Shown: positions 9,429 to 18,192, numbered from the stretch's first letter. The stretch is DNA of 64,000 nt from Aquimarina sp. ERC-38 (GCF_026222555.1 NZ_CP098511.1:539501-603500); one strand, 5' to 3'. Notes: a model not told the origin generated them from the sequence alone. Made by a program: numbers and translations.

Positions 9429-10076
9429 ATGGACATAGACCATATCTTTTTATTTTCAGATAATAATGGAAAAGAAGCAGAAAAACTGGTTGAATTTGGT
9501 TTAACCGAAGGTAGCAGTCGAATACATCCGGGACAAGGAACTATCAACCGAAAATTTTATTTTGAAAATTTTTTCCTCGAAATTCTATGGGTTGTTGATG
9601 AAAGTGAAATTCGAAGTAAATTAACTTCTAAAACAAAACTTTGGGAGCGCTCTCAATTTAAAATTAATAATTTCTCACCTTTCGGACTATGTTTAGTCAA
9701 TTCAAAGTCAACAGACCAGCTTTTTGAACAAAGCGAGATTTATCAGCCAAACTATTTTCCTGAAGGAATGTTTATTGACATAATCACAAACGAAGAAAAC
9801 CCAAATTTACCTTGGACTTTTAGACTTCCCTTTCGTAACCAAAAAAAAGCTCCTCAGGAACCTACTAATCATAATAATGGCATACAAAGACTAACTCGTG
9901 CAAAATTCGAAATACTTATGAATAAGAAGGATAAGAATTTTAGGAACTATTTTCAAAGTAGTGAGAATGTTAGTTTTAAAAGTAGTCATAGCAATCATTT
10001 AATTCTTGAATTTGATAACTTTAATCAAAAGAAAGTAGCTACGTTTAATGAACTGAATCTAACCATAAAATACTAA
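9429..10076 (+). CDS. VOC (glyoxalase-like) superfamily protein
   Basis: This 215-residue soluble protein starts with MDIDHIFLFSD, followed by a helix (AEKLVEFGLTEG) and strands ending in FLEILWV. That is the first half of a vicinal-oxygen-chelate fold, as in the glyoxalase-like group that includes many uncharacterised proteins. The His in DHIF and the Glu in LEIL are in the metal-ligand positions. The C-terminal part (LPWTFRLPF, then LILEFDNF) would form a second module. Substrate unknown. It stands alone in the accessory zone. Confidence 0.6.
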   Translation: MDIDHIFLFSDNNGKEAEKLVEFGLTEGSSRIHPGQGTINRKFYFENFFLEILWVVDESEIRSKLTSKTKLWERSQFKINNFSPFGLCLVNSKSTDQLFEQSEIYQPNYFPEGMFIDIITNEENPNLPWTFRLPFRNQKKAPQEPTNHNNGIQRLTRAKFEILMNKKDKNFRNYFQSSENVSFKSSHSNHLILEFDNFNQKKVATFNELNLTIKY

Positions 10077-10188
10077 GCGAACTAGGTTGCACTAATTATA
10101 GAGGTTCGATCAAACAAAAGTAGTCATGGCAATTTGTAAATTGCAACCAGATGTAACTATAAAAACCTACTAGTAAAAATCATCAAAT

Positions 10189-11235
10189 ATGAGAATGGTA
10201 CTTCTACTCTATTTTATCCTTTCTACGGTGCAATTTGCAATAGCGCAAAATGACTTTGAGAAAGTAATCAATACTACTACTCGGTCTATTAAAAAGGATA
10301 TTCGTTTAGAATTTTCAGATAAATCCGGCAATACAGCTCTTCTTCCGATTTCAGTTATTAAAGGTCAAAACAAAAGTCCTGTGTTTGCAATCGTCGCAGG
10401 TGTTCACGGATACGAATATCCCCCTATTATCGCTACCCAAGAATTAATGAGTGAGATTGATAGTAAAGAATTGAACGGCACCCTAATTATTATTCCTATG
10501 GCTAATACCGCTTCCTTTTATACCCGGACACCTTATATCAACCCTTTAGATGAAAAAAATCTAAACAACGCTTTTCCCGGTAAAGTAGATGGAAGCATTA
10601 CCGAACAAATTGCATATTTTATAACTACCCATATCATTTCCATAAGTGATGTCTTTTTAGATATACATGGAGGGGATGCTTGCGAAGACTTAATCCCGTT
10701 TGTTTGTTATTATAACAACCTCAAAAAGCCTGATCAAACCGCACAGGCAAAAAAACTTTCTGAACGTAGCGGATTTAAATATGTGGTATCTTATCCATAC
10801 ACTATTACAAGCGAAGAACCTGCAAAATACGCTTTTAAGCAAGCGGTTCAGGACGGAAAAACCGCTTTAAGTATGGAATGTGGTAAATTAGGAAATGTCC
10901 AAGAAGAAAACGTACAATTAATCAAAAAAGGAGTATATAATATGTTGGATACGGTAGAAATGTATACTAATAGTACCGAAGCTCTCAAACATTTAACCTA
11001 CTGTAACCAACAAACGTATGTTACGGCAAATGAAAAAGGTATTTTTTATAGTGATCTTAAAGCAGGGGATAAGGTTATAAAAGGTGATATAGTAGGTTAT
11101 ACTACGGATGAATTTGGAAGTATCCTGGAGAAATATAAAGCACCAATGACCGGCACCATCTTATACAAACTCGCCACACCACCCATCAATAAAAATGAAA
11201 CGGTCATGTGTATAAGTGTTTGCGAGGAATACTAA
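10189..11235 (+). CDS. Secreted succinylglutamate desuccinylase/aspartoacylase-family metallopeptidase
   Basis: This 348-residue protein begins with a signal peptide (LLYFILSTVQFAIAQ). Zinc-site motifs of the AstE/AspA (M14-like) family are visible: GVHGYEYPP near residue 77 (His and Glu ligands), DIHGGDA near 160 (third His) and MECGKLG near 228 with the catalytic Glu. The C-terminal beta domain (KAGDKVIKGDIVGYTTDEFG) is typical of this family. Members hydrolyse N-acyl amino acids or peptides; the export signal indicates a periplasmic or extracellular substrate. It appears monocistronic. Confidence 0.8.
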   Translation: MRMVLLLYFILSTVQFAIAQNDFEKVINTTTRSIKKDIRLEFSDKSGNTALLPISVIKGQNKSPVFAIVAGVHGYEYPPIIATQELMSEIDSKELNGTLIIIPMANTASFYTRTPYINPLDEKNLNNAFPGKVDGSITEQIAYFITTHIISISDVFLDIHGGDACEDLIPFVCYYNNLKKPDQTAQAKKLSERSGFKYVVSYPYTITSEEPAKYAFKQAVQDGKTALSMECGKLGNVQEENVQLIKKGVYNMLDTVEMYTNSTEALKHLTYCNQQTYVTANEKGIFYSDLKAGDKVIKGDIVGYTTDEFGSILEKYKAPMTGTILYKLATPPINKNETVMCISVCEEY

Positions 11236-11387
11236 ATTTTTATTAGGGGTTTTGTAAAGTAATGGTGTTTCTTAGCAATAACAGTTCTAATTAGGGGAAG
11301 TTTAGATAAAGTTTCCTTTTAGAATCAGGTTTGAACAATTCTAATTTAAATGATGGAAAATATTTAGTTTAATAATATTTTATTATT

Positions 11388-11395
11388 TATATTTG
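11388..11395 (+). promoter_or_regulatory. -7 promoter element for the AbiF RNA/gene
   Basis: TATATTTG matches the Bacteroidota -7 consensus TAnnTTTG exactly. It would start transcription near 11400, just before the stem-loop at 11406-11446. I see no clear -33 TTTG. Confidence 0.5.
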
Positions 11396-11405
11396 TAATA
11401 ACAGT

Positions 11406-11446
11406 ACACACCACGCTACCCATTTGAACAGCGTCCCAGGGTGTGT
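11406..11446 (+). ncRNA. Candidate abiF-type structured RNA upstream of the Abi gene
   Basis: A nested hairpin is seen directly. ACACACC (11406-11412) pairs with GGTGTGT (11440-11446). Immediately inside, ACGCT (11413-11417) pairs with AGCGT (11430-11434) around a 12-base loop, with a five-base CCCAG bulge on the 3' side. A TAnnTTTG -7 element lies just upstream, and the Abi gene starts 36 bases downstream. A conserved abiF RNA motif has been described 5' of abiF genes. The match is by location and general architecture; I could not align it to a covariance model. Boundaries of the full RNA are uncertain. Confidence 0.55.
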
Positions 11447-11482
11447 CTTTTGCTTTATAGACCTTCCGATTCAGCTCCCTAT

Positions 11483-12394
11483 ATGTTTAAAAAAGATCCA
11501 ACAACTATACAGGAACAGATACAAAAACTGAAGGTTAGAGGTCTAATTATTACCCCAGAAGATAATGCTGAACATTATCTATCCCATATAAGCTATTATC
11601 GATTAGGTGAATATTGGCACTCTATGCAACATGATAGAGAGCAACACCTTTTTAAAGAAAATAGCCGTTTTTCTGATGTTGTTGCACTTTATAGTTTTGA
11701 TAGAGAATTGCGAATTCTTCTTTTTGATGTCATTGAAAAAATAGAAATAAGCTTAAGAACTAAACTCATATATCATTTATCGCACGAAGTAGATCCGTGG
11801 TGGTTTCAAAACTTTGATTTATTTACAGATAGTATGGCACTTGTAAAAACACTATCTAATCTGGAGGAAGAATTATCACGTTCTAAAGATCCAACTATTA
11901 AAAATCACAGGAAAAAGCACAAAGATGATTTACGCTTCCCTACTGCATGGAAATCGTTAGAACAAACAAGTTTTGGTGCGTTATCTAAATTATATGGTAA
12001 TCTAAAAAACACAGTAAAATCCAAAGATAAAATTGCAAAAAAATACGGTGCTGTAAATCATACTTTTTTACCTAGTTGGCTACAGTCTATAGCGCAAATA
12101 CGAAATTACTGCGCACATCATTCAAGGCTTTGGAACAGAAACTTGCCAGGAGCTCCAAAACTATTACCAAAACCGCCCAATCCTTGGATAGTTAAAACAG
12201 AAAACATACCTAAGCAACACGAGTTCCAAAAATTATATGTACATCTATGTCTAATGAAATATTTACTGAATACGGTACAACCTGGCAGTACCTTTACATC
12301 AAAATTAGATGCATTGTTTCAGAAATATCCTAATGTAGACCCGGATGCTCTTGGGATGAAACCTAACTGGCAGGAAGAGCCTCTTTGGAAGTAA
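11483..12394 (+). CDS. AbiF/AbiD-family abortive infection protein (Abi_2, HEPN-like)
   Basis: This 303-residue Abi_2-type protein has KKDPTTIQEQIQKLKVRGL (N-terminal family signature), HYLSHISYYRLGEYW near residue 30, the ALYSFDRELRILLFDVIEKIE helix near 70, and near 200 a RNYCAHHSRLWNRN segment containing the RxxxxH HEPN ribonuclease-type motif. AbiF/AbiD proteins give phage resistance by stopping growth of infected cells. I placed the start at ATG 11483, where family similarity begins, leaving room for the structured RNA upstream. It is a single gene with no antitoxin-like partner protein, consistent with an RNA partner. The family call is strong; the mechanism is inference. Confidence 0.85.
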   Translation: MFKKDPTTIQEQIQKLKVRGLIITPEDNAEHYLSHISYYRLGEYWHSMQHDREQHLFKENSRFSDVVALYSFDRELRILLFDVIEKIEISLRTKLIYHLSHEVDPWWFQNFDLFTDSMALVKTLSNLEEELSRSKDPTIKNHRKKHKDDLRFPTAWKSLEQTSFGALSKLYGNLKNTVKSKDKIAKKYGAVNHTFLPSWLQSIAQIRNYCAHHSRLWNRNLPGAPKLLPKPPNPWIVKTENIPKQHEFQKLYVHLCLMKYLLNTVQPGSTFTSKLDALFQKYPNVDPDALGMKPNWQEEPLWK

Positions 12395-12520
12395 GTTTTT
12401 ATTCAAGGAAATCAAAATTATATAAGATCATTACATTGTTCGTTGTTCTTTCTTATTTACTTTACTGATTTAATTCCATTAGGTTATTTGTCAGTAATTC
12501 TGTTAGCACAAAAACAACAA

Positions 12521-12550
12521 AACCCCTAAAATCAAAATATTTCAGAGGTT
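12521..12550 (-). terminator. Terminator after tRNA-Leu(CAA)
   Basis: The hairpin AACCCCTAAA / TTTCAGAGGTT (one mismatch) lies directly 3' of the minus-strand tRNA and is followed on that strand by a T-rich run. T residues on the other side mean it could also act for the plus strand. Confidence 0.6.
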
Positions 12551-12555
12551 TTTCG

Positions 12556-12637
12556 TACTCAAGGTGGGAATCGAACCCACACTTCCGAAGAAACTGGATT
12601 TTGAATCCAGCGCGTCTACCAATTCCGCCACTTGAGC
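12556..12637 (-). tRNA. tRNA-Leu(CAA)
   Basis: On the minus strand the acceptor stem GCTCAAG pairs with CTTGAGT followed by the discriminator A. The D-arm contains GGCGGAATTGGTAGACGC, the anticodon stem CTGGA/TCCAG surrounds loop TTCAAAA with anticodon CAA, a long variable arm (class II) follows, and the T-loop is GGTTCGATTCC. All arms fold. CCA is not encoded. Confidence 0.95.
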
Positions 12638-12653
12638 ATTTATAATTTATTCT

Positions 12654-12893
12654 TTAATCTCGAAGCTCTCGAAGTCTTTCTTTTCCAATTCCCGACTTCC
12701 AATATTTTTCTCTTTTACGCGCTTCAATTCTATCACTACATTTTTCTATGTAAATCAACTCAAAAGGAGCATAAGCTCTAGTTGTTTTCTCTCTTTTACT
12801 ATTATGACGTTTAAACCGTTCCGCAAAATCTTTCGTCATCCCAACGTAAATATAGTTTTTTTCTATACTCGATATGGCATACACAAAAATCAT
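12654..12893 (-). CDS. GIY-YIG domain protein (UPF0213-like), tRNA-linked
   Basis: This 79-residue single-domain GIY-YIG protein has VYAISS and YIYVGMTKDFAERFKRHN (the GIY/YIG strands with the family Arg), then YIEKCSDRIEARKREKYWKS with the conserved Glu that binds metal. This matches the small UrbanII/UPF0213 group (80-100 residues), whose cellular role is poorly known; the fold is that of endonucleases of homing and repair systems. It is encoded 16 bases upstream of tRNA-Leu on the same strand, and a 25-bp copy of the tRNA 5' part flanks its other side (12930-12954). The gene may therefore have arrived by insertion at, or duplication of, the tRNA. Confidence 0.85.
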   Translation of the reverse strand: MIFVYAISSIEKNYIYVGMTKDFAERFKRHNSKREKTTRAYAPFELIYIEKCSDRIEARKREKYWKSGIGKERLRELRD

Positions 12894-12911
12894 AATTTCA
12901 TTTCCCGCGCG

Positions 12912-12928
12912 CCTGCCTGTCGGCAGAC
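12912..12928. repeat. Palindromic CCTGCCTGTCGGCAG repeat
   Basis: A near-palindrome with core CTGTCGGCAG. A closely similar copy is at 55629-55647 in the phage-like operon. It looks like a dispersed palindromic repeat of the host genome. Confidence 0.5.
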
Positions 12929-12929
12929 A

Positions 12930-12954
12930 CGTCTACCAATTCCGCCACTTGAGC
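12930..12954 (-). repeat. Partial tRNA-Leu copy (5' 25 bases)
   Basis: These bases are identical to 12613-12637, the acceptor 5' strand and D-arm of tRNA-Leu(CAA). The copy then breaks off into a palindromic repeat and cannot fold into a tRNA. With the real tRNA it forms a direct repeat around the GIY-YIG gene. Confidence 0.8.
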
Positions 12955-13040
12955 TTAATCGGACGGCAAAATTATAAAAATAATCCTTTAGAACCTTAAA
13001 AACTGTGTGAAAATAAATTAGGGTAACAAAAATAAATTTA

Positions 13041-13048
13041 TAAATTTG
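13041..13048 (+). promoter_or_regulatory. -7 promoter element of prs
   Basis: TAAATTTG matches the TAnnTTTG consensus and lies 53 bases before the prs start codon. Confidence 0.45.
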
Positions 13049-13100
13049 CACCTCGTTTTAAAAACGTAGAGCAATATATTAACAGACAATACCCTACCTC

Positions 13101-14042
13101 ATGTTACCTACCTATCCGGAAGCTAAATTTTTTGCTTGTACCCAAAGTAGGGCACTTGCAGAAAACATAGTGGAAACCTATGGGGCTAAACTAGGTAATA
13201 TTATTACTTCTACTTATAGTGATGGTGAATTCCAGCCTTCTTTTGAAGAATCTATCCGAGGGGCACGGGTATTTATTATCGGATCTACACACCCCAACTC
13301 GGATCATTTAATGGAAATGTTGTTAATGCTAGACGCTGCCAAACGTGCTTCTGCCCGGCATATTACCGCTGTACTACCTTATTACGGGTGGGCACGCCAA
13401 GATAGAAAAGATAAGCCTAGAGTACCAATAGCTGCCAAGTTGATTGCAAAAATGCTCGAAACTGCAGGTGCTACCAGGATCATTACTATGGATTTGCATG
13501 CGGATCAGATACAGGGATTTTTTGAAAAACCCGTAGATCATCTATTTGCTTCAACCATATTTTTACCGCATTTACAATCCCTAAATTTAGACAACCTGAT
13601 GATTGCCTCTCCAGATATGGGAGGGTCTAAAAGAGCTTATGCCTATGCAAAAGCCTTGAGCAGTGATGTGGTGATCTGTTATAAACAAAGAGCCAAAGCC
13701 AATGTGATCTCCCATATGGAATTGATAGGAGAAGTTACCGGAAAAAATGTAGTGTTGGTAGATGACATGGTAGATACGGCCGGTACACTGACCAAAGCAG
13801 CTGACCTTATGATGGAACGTGGGGCTAAAAGCGTCCGCGCTATTTGTACACACCCATTATTATCCGGTGGTGCTTATGAACGTATAGAAAAATCAAAACT
13901 ACAGGAACTGATTGTTACGGATTCTATTCCTTTAAAACAACAATCCCCTAAAGTCAAAGTAGTAAGCTGTGCCCAATTATTTGCAGATGTAATGAAGCGG
14001 GTTCATAGCAATGAGTCTATTAGTTCAAAATTTATTATGTAA
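13101..14042 (+). CDS. prs: Ribose-phosphate pyrophosphokinase
   Basis: This 313-residue enzyme makes PRPP from ribose 5-phosphate and ATP for nucleotide, His and Trp synthesis. Visible motifs are the ATP-binding flexible loop YYGWARQDRKDKPRVPIAAK near residue 94, the metal-binding MDLHADQIQGFF near 131, and the PRPP loop VLVDDMVDTAGTL near 217. Length is normal for class I enzymes. It is followed after 23 bases by rplY and they share a downstream terminator, so the two are probably co-transcribed, the usual arrangement in Flavobacteriia. Confidence 0.97.
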   Translation: MLPTYPEAKFFACTQSRALAENIVETYGAKLGNIITSTYSDGEFQPSFEESIRGARVFIIGSTHPNSDHLMEMLLMLDAAKRASARHITAVLPYYGWARQDRKDKPRVPIAAKLIAKMLETAGATRIITMDLHADQIQGFFEKPVDHLFASTIFLPHLQSLNLDNLMIASPDMGGSKRAYAYAKALSSDVVICYKQRAKANVISHMELIGEVTGKNVVLVDDMVDTAGTLTKAADLMMERGAKSVRAICTHPLLSGGAYERIEKSKLQELIVTDSIPLKQQSPKVKVVSCAQLFADVMKRVHSNESISSKFIM

Positions 14043-14065
14043 ATTATTAATTATATATATTTAAA

Positions 14066-14701
14066 ATGAAATCAATAACAATCAATGCATCTCAAAGAGA
14101 AAGCGTAGGCAAAAAGTCAACAAAAGCCTTGCGTAATGCTGGACAGGTACCTTGTGTTATATATGGTGGAGACACCGTTGTACACTTTGCTGCACCAGAA
14201 CTGGCTTTTAAAAACTTAGTGTACACGCCTGATGTCCATACGGTAAAAATCGCTTTGGATAACGGAACCGAATTAAATGCTATCTTACAGGATATTCAGT
14301 TTCACCCGGTAACCGATCGAATTTTACATATTGACTTTGTACAAATTTTTGACGATAAACCAATCACTATGGAAATTCCGTTTAGAACCACAGGGGTTTC
14401 TAGAGGAGTTCGTAATGGAGGTGTTTTACGATTTAACTTACGTAGAATAAAAGTAAAAGGTTTAGCGTCTGACCTTCCGGATTATATTGAAGGAGATATT
14501 ACGAATTTAAAAATTGGTAACAAGTTATATGTTACAGACGTAGCAGATGATAAATTTACAATTCTTCACCCAGACAATACGGTAGTATGTCAGGTAAGAA
14601 CATCTAGAACCGCAGTGGTTGAAGACGATGATGATGAGGATGATGAAACAACAGAAGGAGTAACTGAAACTACGGAGCAAGCTGCCCCGGCTTCAGAATA
14701 A
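14066..14701 (+). CDS. rplY: 50S ribosomal protein L25 (long general-stress CTC/TL5 form)
   Basis: This 211-residue protein carries the N-terminal L25 beta-barrel that binds 5S rRNA ([20 protein letters not shown], residues 8-27; YGGD) and the C-terminal CTC/TL5 domain ([22 protein letters not shown], and the long [14 protein letters not shown] part). It ends in a very acidic, low-complexity tail ([12 protein letters not shown]) common in Bacteroidota L25. It lies 23 bases after prs and is followed by a strong terminator. Confidence 0.95.
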   Translation: MKSITINASQRESVGKKSTKALRNAGQVPCVIYGGDTVVHFAAPELAFKNLVYTPDVHTVKIALDNGTELNAILQDIQFHPVTDRILHIDFVQIFDDKPITMEIPFRTTGVSRGVRNGGVLRFNLRRIKVKGLASDLPDYIEGDITNLKIGNKLYVTDVADDKFTILHPDNTVVCQVRTSRTAVVEDDDDEDDETTEGVTETTEQAAPASE

Positions 14702-14719
14702 TTCATATAAATTATACGT

Positions 14720-14752
14720 AAAAGCACACTGTTTTTTAATAGTGTGCTTTTT
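14720..14752 (+). terminator. Terminator of prs-rplY
   Basis: The perfect 10-bp stem AAAGCACACT / AGTGTGCTTT with a 10-base loop is followed by a T run. Confidence 0.85.
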
Positions 14753-14808
14753 TATTTTAGAAATTTACTTTTCTTTCCCTTTTTTATAAACCGAAAACAG
14801 TTATCAAT

Positions 14809-15375
14809 ATGAAAAAATTCTTAATTGTAGGATTAGGTAATATAGGTGCAAAATATGTAGAAACCCGACACAACATTGGTTTTAAAATTGTAGATCAGGT
14901 AGCAAAAAATGCCGAAGCTTCTTTTACTACTGAAAAATTAGGTGACATTTGTAAAATCAAGATTAAAGGTAAAACAACAGTTTTGTTAAAACCTAATACC
15001 TATATGAATTTAAGCGGAAAAGCTGTTCGATACTGGTTACAGGCCGAAAATATAGATATAACTAATTTGCTGGTCATTACAGATGATATCAATTTACCCT
15101 TCGGTACAATTCGTGTAAAAGGAAAAGGAAGTCCGGGAGGGCATAATGGGTTAAAAGATATTGAAGCGCAATTACAAACTAATACATATCCAAGGTTTCG
15201 ATTTGGGGTTGGTGCGGAATTTTCTACTGGTAGGCAGGTAGATTATGTTTTAGGAGAATGGAATGCAGAAGAAAATGATGCCTTACCGGAACGCCTGGAA
15301 GTAGCAGATAAGCTAGTAACTTCGTTTGTTAACGGCGGATTATCAAATACAATGAATAGCTTTAACGGAAAATAA
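14809..15375 (+). CDS. pth: Peptidyl-tRNA hydrolase
   Basis: This 188-residue enzyme frees tRNA from peptidyl-tRNA that dropped off the ribosome. Family motifs are GLGNIGAKYVETRHNIGF at the N-terminus (catalytic His in RHNIGF), KPNTYMNLSGKAV near residue 64, and DDINLPFGTIRVK followed by SPGGHNGLKDI near residue 110. Length is normal. It lies downstream of the prs-rplY terminator and so has its own promoter. Confidence 0.96.
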   Translation: MKKFLIVGLGNIGAKYVETRHNIGFKIVDQVAKNAEASFTTEKLGDICKIKIKGKTTVLLKPNTYMNLSGKAVRYWLQAENIDITNLLVITDDINLPFGTIRVKGKGSPGGHNGLKDIEAQLQTNTYPRFRFGVGAEFSTGRQVDYVLGEWNAEENDALPERLEVADKLVTSFVNGGLSNTMNSFNGK

Positions 15376-15630
15376 ATAGCAACTTTCGCTTCAATTAACT
15401 ACATTTATCCACCTAATTAAAAACGATCTTTTAAGGTTAGTTAAAAAGTAAAGTAAGATAGGTTTGAGGTAGCGTTAAAGGATAGGTAAACCTGTTTTTG
15501 CTAAAACAAAACTCAAAACTTTACAGAAATATACCTGTTTCTATAAAGGTAATAGAAACTATTTTTAACTGGCTTCTTTGTCATATTGGAGTAATTATAT
15601 TCCGGATAAAGTAAGATGTATGAACTGCAA

Positions 15631-16563
15631 ATGAAACGTTATACCAGCGCAGAAACCTTTAATAATACAACTCCTTCCATAGCCACTATAGGAACTTTTG
15701 ACGGGGTACATATCGGACATTCAAAAATTATTGCCAATCTAGTAGAAAATGCTAAAAAAATGGGATTGCAATCTGTAATCCTAACTTTTTTTCCGCATCC
15801 CAGGATGGTTTTACAAAAAGACGCGGATATTAAATTGATTAATACGATTGATGAACGTATCCAAATTTTAGAAAAAACCGGACTCAATAGCTTAATTGTT
15901 CACCCGTTTACTAAAGAATTTTCCCGTCTAACTGCTAAGGAATATGTAGAAGATATGTTAGTTAAAAAACTGAATGTCCGACATGTCATTATCGGATATG
16001 ACCACCGTTTTGGACGTAACCGAAACTCAGATATAGTAGACCTGGCTTCTTTTGGAATTCAACATAACTTTACCGTAGAAAAAATTTCGAAGCAAGATAT
16101 AGAAGATGTCACTATCAGTTCTACAAAAATCCGTCAAGCCTTGCACGACGGCGAAATTGAAAAAGCAAATAAATACCTGGGGTATGAATTTATGCTCACC
16201 GGACGGATTGTAAAAGGTAAAGAAATTGGAAGAACGTTGGACTTTCCCACGGCCAACCTTCATATTAAAGAAGAGTATAAACTTATCCCAAAAGAAGGCG
16301 TTTATATTGTAAAATCCTGTATCGATAACAAAACCTATTACGGGATGATGAATATTGGTACAAATCCCACGGTTGATGGTAAAAAACAAACTATAGAAAC
16401 CCATTTTTTTGATGCTTCTTTTAATTTGTATGAAAAGAAAGTTCAGATTTTACTTTTAAAACGTATACGTGATGAAAAAAAGTTTGAATCTATTGAAATC
16501 CTAAAAAATGCCATGCAACAAGATGAAGATACCGCCCGGGATTATATCAATAACTTATTGTAA
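15631..16563 (+). CDS. ribF: Bifunctional riboflavin kinase/FAD synthetase
   Basis: This protein phosphorylates riboflavin and adenylylates FMN to FAD. The N-terminal nucleotidyltransferase part has TIGTFDGVHIGHSKII (HxGH motif), a YDHRFGRNRNSD segment near residue 118 and SSTKIRQAL near 160. The C-terminal kinase part has GRTLDFPTANL near 205 and the MNIGTNPTV segment. I prefer ATG 15631 (MKRYTS, about 310 residues) to the ATG at 15616, since family members usually start a few residues before the first strand. The stop overlaps the next start in TAATG, so it is translationally coupled to the HTTM gene. Confidence 0.94.
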   Translation: MKRYTSAETFNNTTPSIATIGTFDGVHIGHSKIIANLVENAKKMGLQSVILTFFPHPRMVLQKDADIKLINTIDERIQILEKTGLNSLIVHPFTKEFSRLTAKEYVEDMLVKKLNVRHVIIGYDHRFGRNRNSDIVDLASFGIQHNFTVEKISKQDIEDVTISSTKIRQALHDGEIEKANKYLGYEFMLTGRIVKGKEIGRTLDFPTANLHIKEEYKLIPKEGVYIVKSCIDNKTYYGMMNIGTNPTVDGKKQTIETHFFDASFNLYEKKVQILLLKRIRDEKKFESIEILKNAMQQDEDTARDYINNLL

Positions 16564-17894
16564 TGAACCGCTGGTTATTTACAAAAATAGATAATAGTGC
16601 CCTCGTTGTTTTTCGGATTATCTTTGGTTTCCTAATTGCAGCAGAAAGCTTTGGCGCAATTGCTACCGGTTGGGTTCGCAAAACCTTAATTGAGCCACGG
16701 TTCACCTTTAACTTTATCGGTTTTGATTTCTTGCAACCACTTCCCGGTAACGGGATGTACTTCTATTTTGCTATTATGGGCATTCTGGGTGTACTGGTTA
16801 TGATTGGCTATAAATATAAGGCTAGTATGATTGGCTTTAGTGTTTTATGGGCTGGTGTGTACCTTATGCAAAAGTCATCCTACAACAACCACTATTATCT
16901 ATTGATGTTGCTTAATTTTTTAATGTGCCTGTTACCAGCACATCGATATGCCTCTGTATACGTTAAAATCAATCCGGAACTCAAACAAAACTGGATGCCC
17001 AGCTGGTGCGTACTGATCATTATCTTTCAGTTATGGATTGTATATACTTATGCGGCTATCGCCAAAATCTACCCGGACTGGTTGGATTATACCGTTGCTA
17101 AAAATTTAATGAGTGCCCGCGCTCAGTATCCAATTATTGGTAATTTTTTACAACAACACTGGGTGCATATTGCCATCACTTACTTTGGGATTTTATTTGA
17201 TTTATTAGTAATTCCTCTGTTATTATGGAAGCGTTCCCGATGGTTTGCTTTTATCACTGGAATATTTTTTCATTTATTCAATTCCATTGTTTTTCAGATA
17301 GGCATTTTCCCTTATTTGTCCCTAGCGTTTTGTCTTTTTTTCTTTCCAAAGAAGAAAGTACAACAATGGTTTTTACCCAGAAAAGAATTTTATGATCAAA
17401 ATGAAGTGGTAGTCCCCTCCTACCGAAATGTCTTGGTGGGTTTTGCCACCATCTGGTTTATGATCCAGATTGCATTACCCCTCCGGCATTGGTTAATCCC
17501 CGGAGATGTTTTATGGACTGAAGAAGGGCACCGGTTAAGTTGGAGAATGATGCTCCGCGGAAAATCCGGCCGAACTTCGTTTTATGTGGTAGAAAAAGAC
17601 AGTTCCAAACCTACCAAAATACGGGTAAACCAATCCGATTATCTTACCCAAAAACAACAACGAAGAGTAGCCAGTAAACCGGATATGATCTGGCAATTTG
17701 CACAATATTTAAAAAAAGAATACCAAAAGCAAGGCAAGGACATTGCAGTTTATGTAACTAGTAGAGTTTCTGTAAACCGGAAAAAATCACAACCATTAAT
17801 TGACCCCCAAGTAGATTTAACTTCAGTTCCCTGGAATCATTTTACGACCAATCCCTGGGTCATTAAGTATGATACTCATACCGTGAAAAATTAA
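16563..17894 (+). CDS. HTTM-domain membrane protein (vitamin K gamma-carboxylase-like)
   Basis: This 443-residue integral membrane protein has a horizontally transferred transmembrane (HTTM) domain related to vitamin-K-dependent gamma-carboxylase. The N-terminal motif VFRIIFGFLIAAESFG, a SSYNNHYYLLMLLNFLMCLL segment and FQLWIVYTYAAIAKIYPDWL with the conserved Lys are seen, followed by further hydrophobic helices. From about residue 300 the protein is soluble (SWRMMLRGKSGRTSFYVV). The HTTM part covers about 1-280. Its start overlaps ribF by one base, an arrangement that suggests a conserved operon. Whether it carboxylates proteins is unknown. Confidence 0.85.
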   Translation: MNRWLFTKIDNSALVVFRIIFGFLIAAESFGAIATGWVRKTLIEPRFTFNFIGFDFLQPLPGNGMYFYFAIMGILGVLVMIGYKYKASMIGFSVLWAGVYLMQKSSYNNHYYLLMLLNFLMCLLPAHRYASVYVKINPELKQNWMPSWCVLIIIFQLWIVYTYAAIAKIYPDWLDYTVAKNLMSARAQYPIIGNFLQQHWVHIAITYFGILFDLLVIPLLLWKRSRWFAFITGIFFHLFNSIVFQIGIFPYLSLAFCLFFFPKKKVQQWFLPRKEFYDQNEVVVPSYRNVLVGFATIWFMIQIALPLRHWLIPGDVLWTEEGHRLSWRMMLRGKSGRTSFYVVEKDSSKPTKIRVNQSDYLTQKQQRRVASKPDMIWQFAQYLKKEYQKQGKDIAVYVTSRVSVNRKKSQPLIDPQVDLTSVPWNHFTTNPWVIKYDTHTVKN

Positions 17895-17949
17895 TAGCTT
17901 TTAACTAAGTGGTGCGTTTTCTTATTATATTGCATCAAATTGGTGAATT

Positions 17950-18192
17950 ATGAGAACGATCAGAAAATCAATAACGTTTACTGAAAAACAGGATAATTGG
18001 ATTAAACTACGTATTCAGGATGGTGATTTTACTAATGATAGCGAATATATCAGAGATTTAGTTCGAAAAGATCAAGAACAAAACAAAAAGCTTTTTGAAC
18101 TAAAAAATGCGATTGATGAAGGTTTACAAAGCGGACAAAGTAGCTTAACAATAAAAGACATTATTAAAAAAGTTGATAATGGGGAATTATAG
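17950..18192 (+). CDS. parD: ParD-like antitoxin (ribbon-helix-helix)
   Basis: This 80-residue protein has an N-terminal RHH segment (KSITFTEKQDNWIKLRIQ) and the ParD signature DGDFTNDSEYIRDLVRKDQ, followed by a charged, probably disordered C-terminal tail that would wrap the toxin. It binds DNA as a dimer and should repress its own operon. The downstream toxin gene overlaps by 14 bases, the normal order of a ParDE type II module. Confidence 0.88.
   Translation: MRTIRKSITFTEKQDNWIKLRIQDGDFTNDSEYIRDLVRKDQEQNKKLFELKNAIDEGLQSGQSSLTIKDIIKKVDNGEL

Noticed and set aside
13587..13853. Minus-strand frame inside prs, and similar antisense frames inside dinB, mgtE and RHS genes
   Set aside because: All are antisense shadows of confidently assigned genes.
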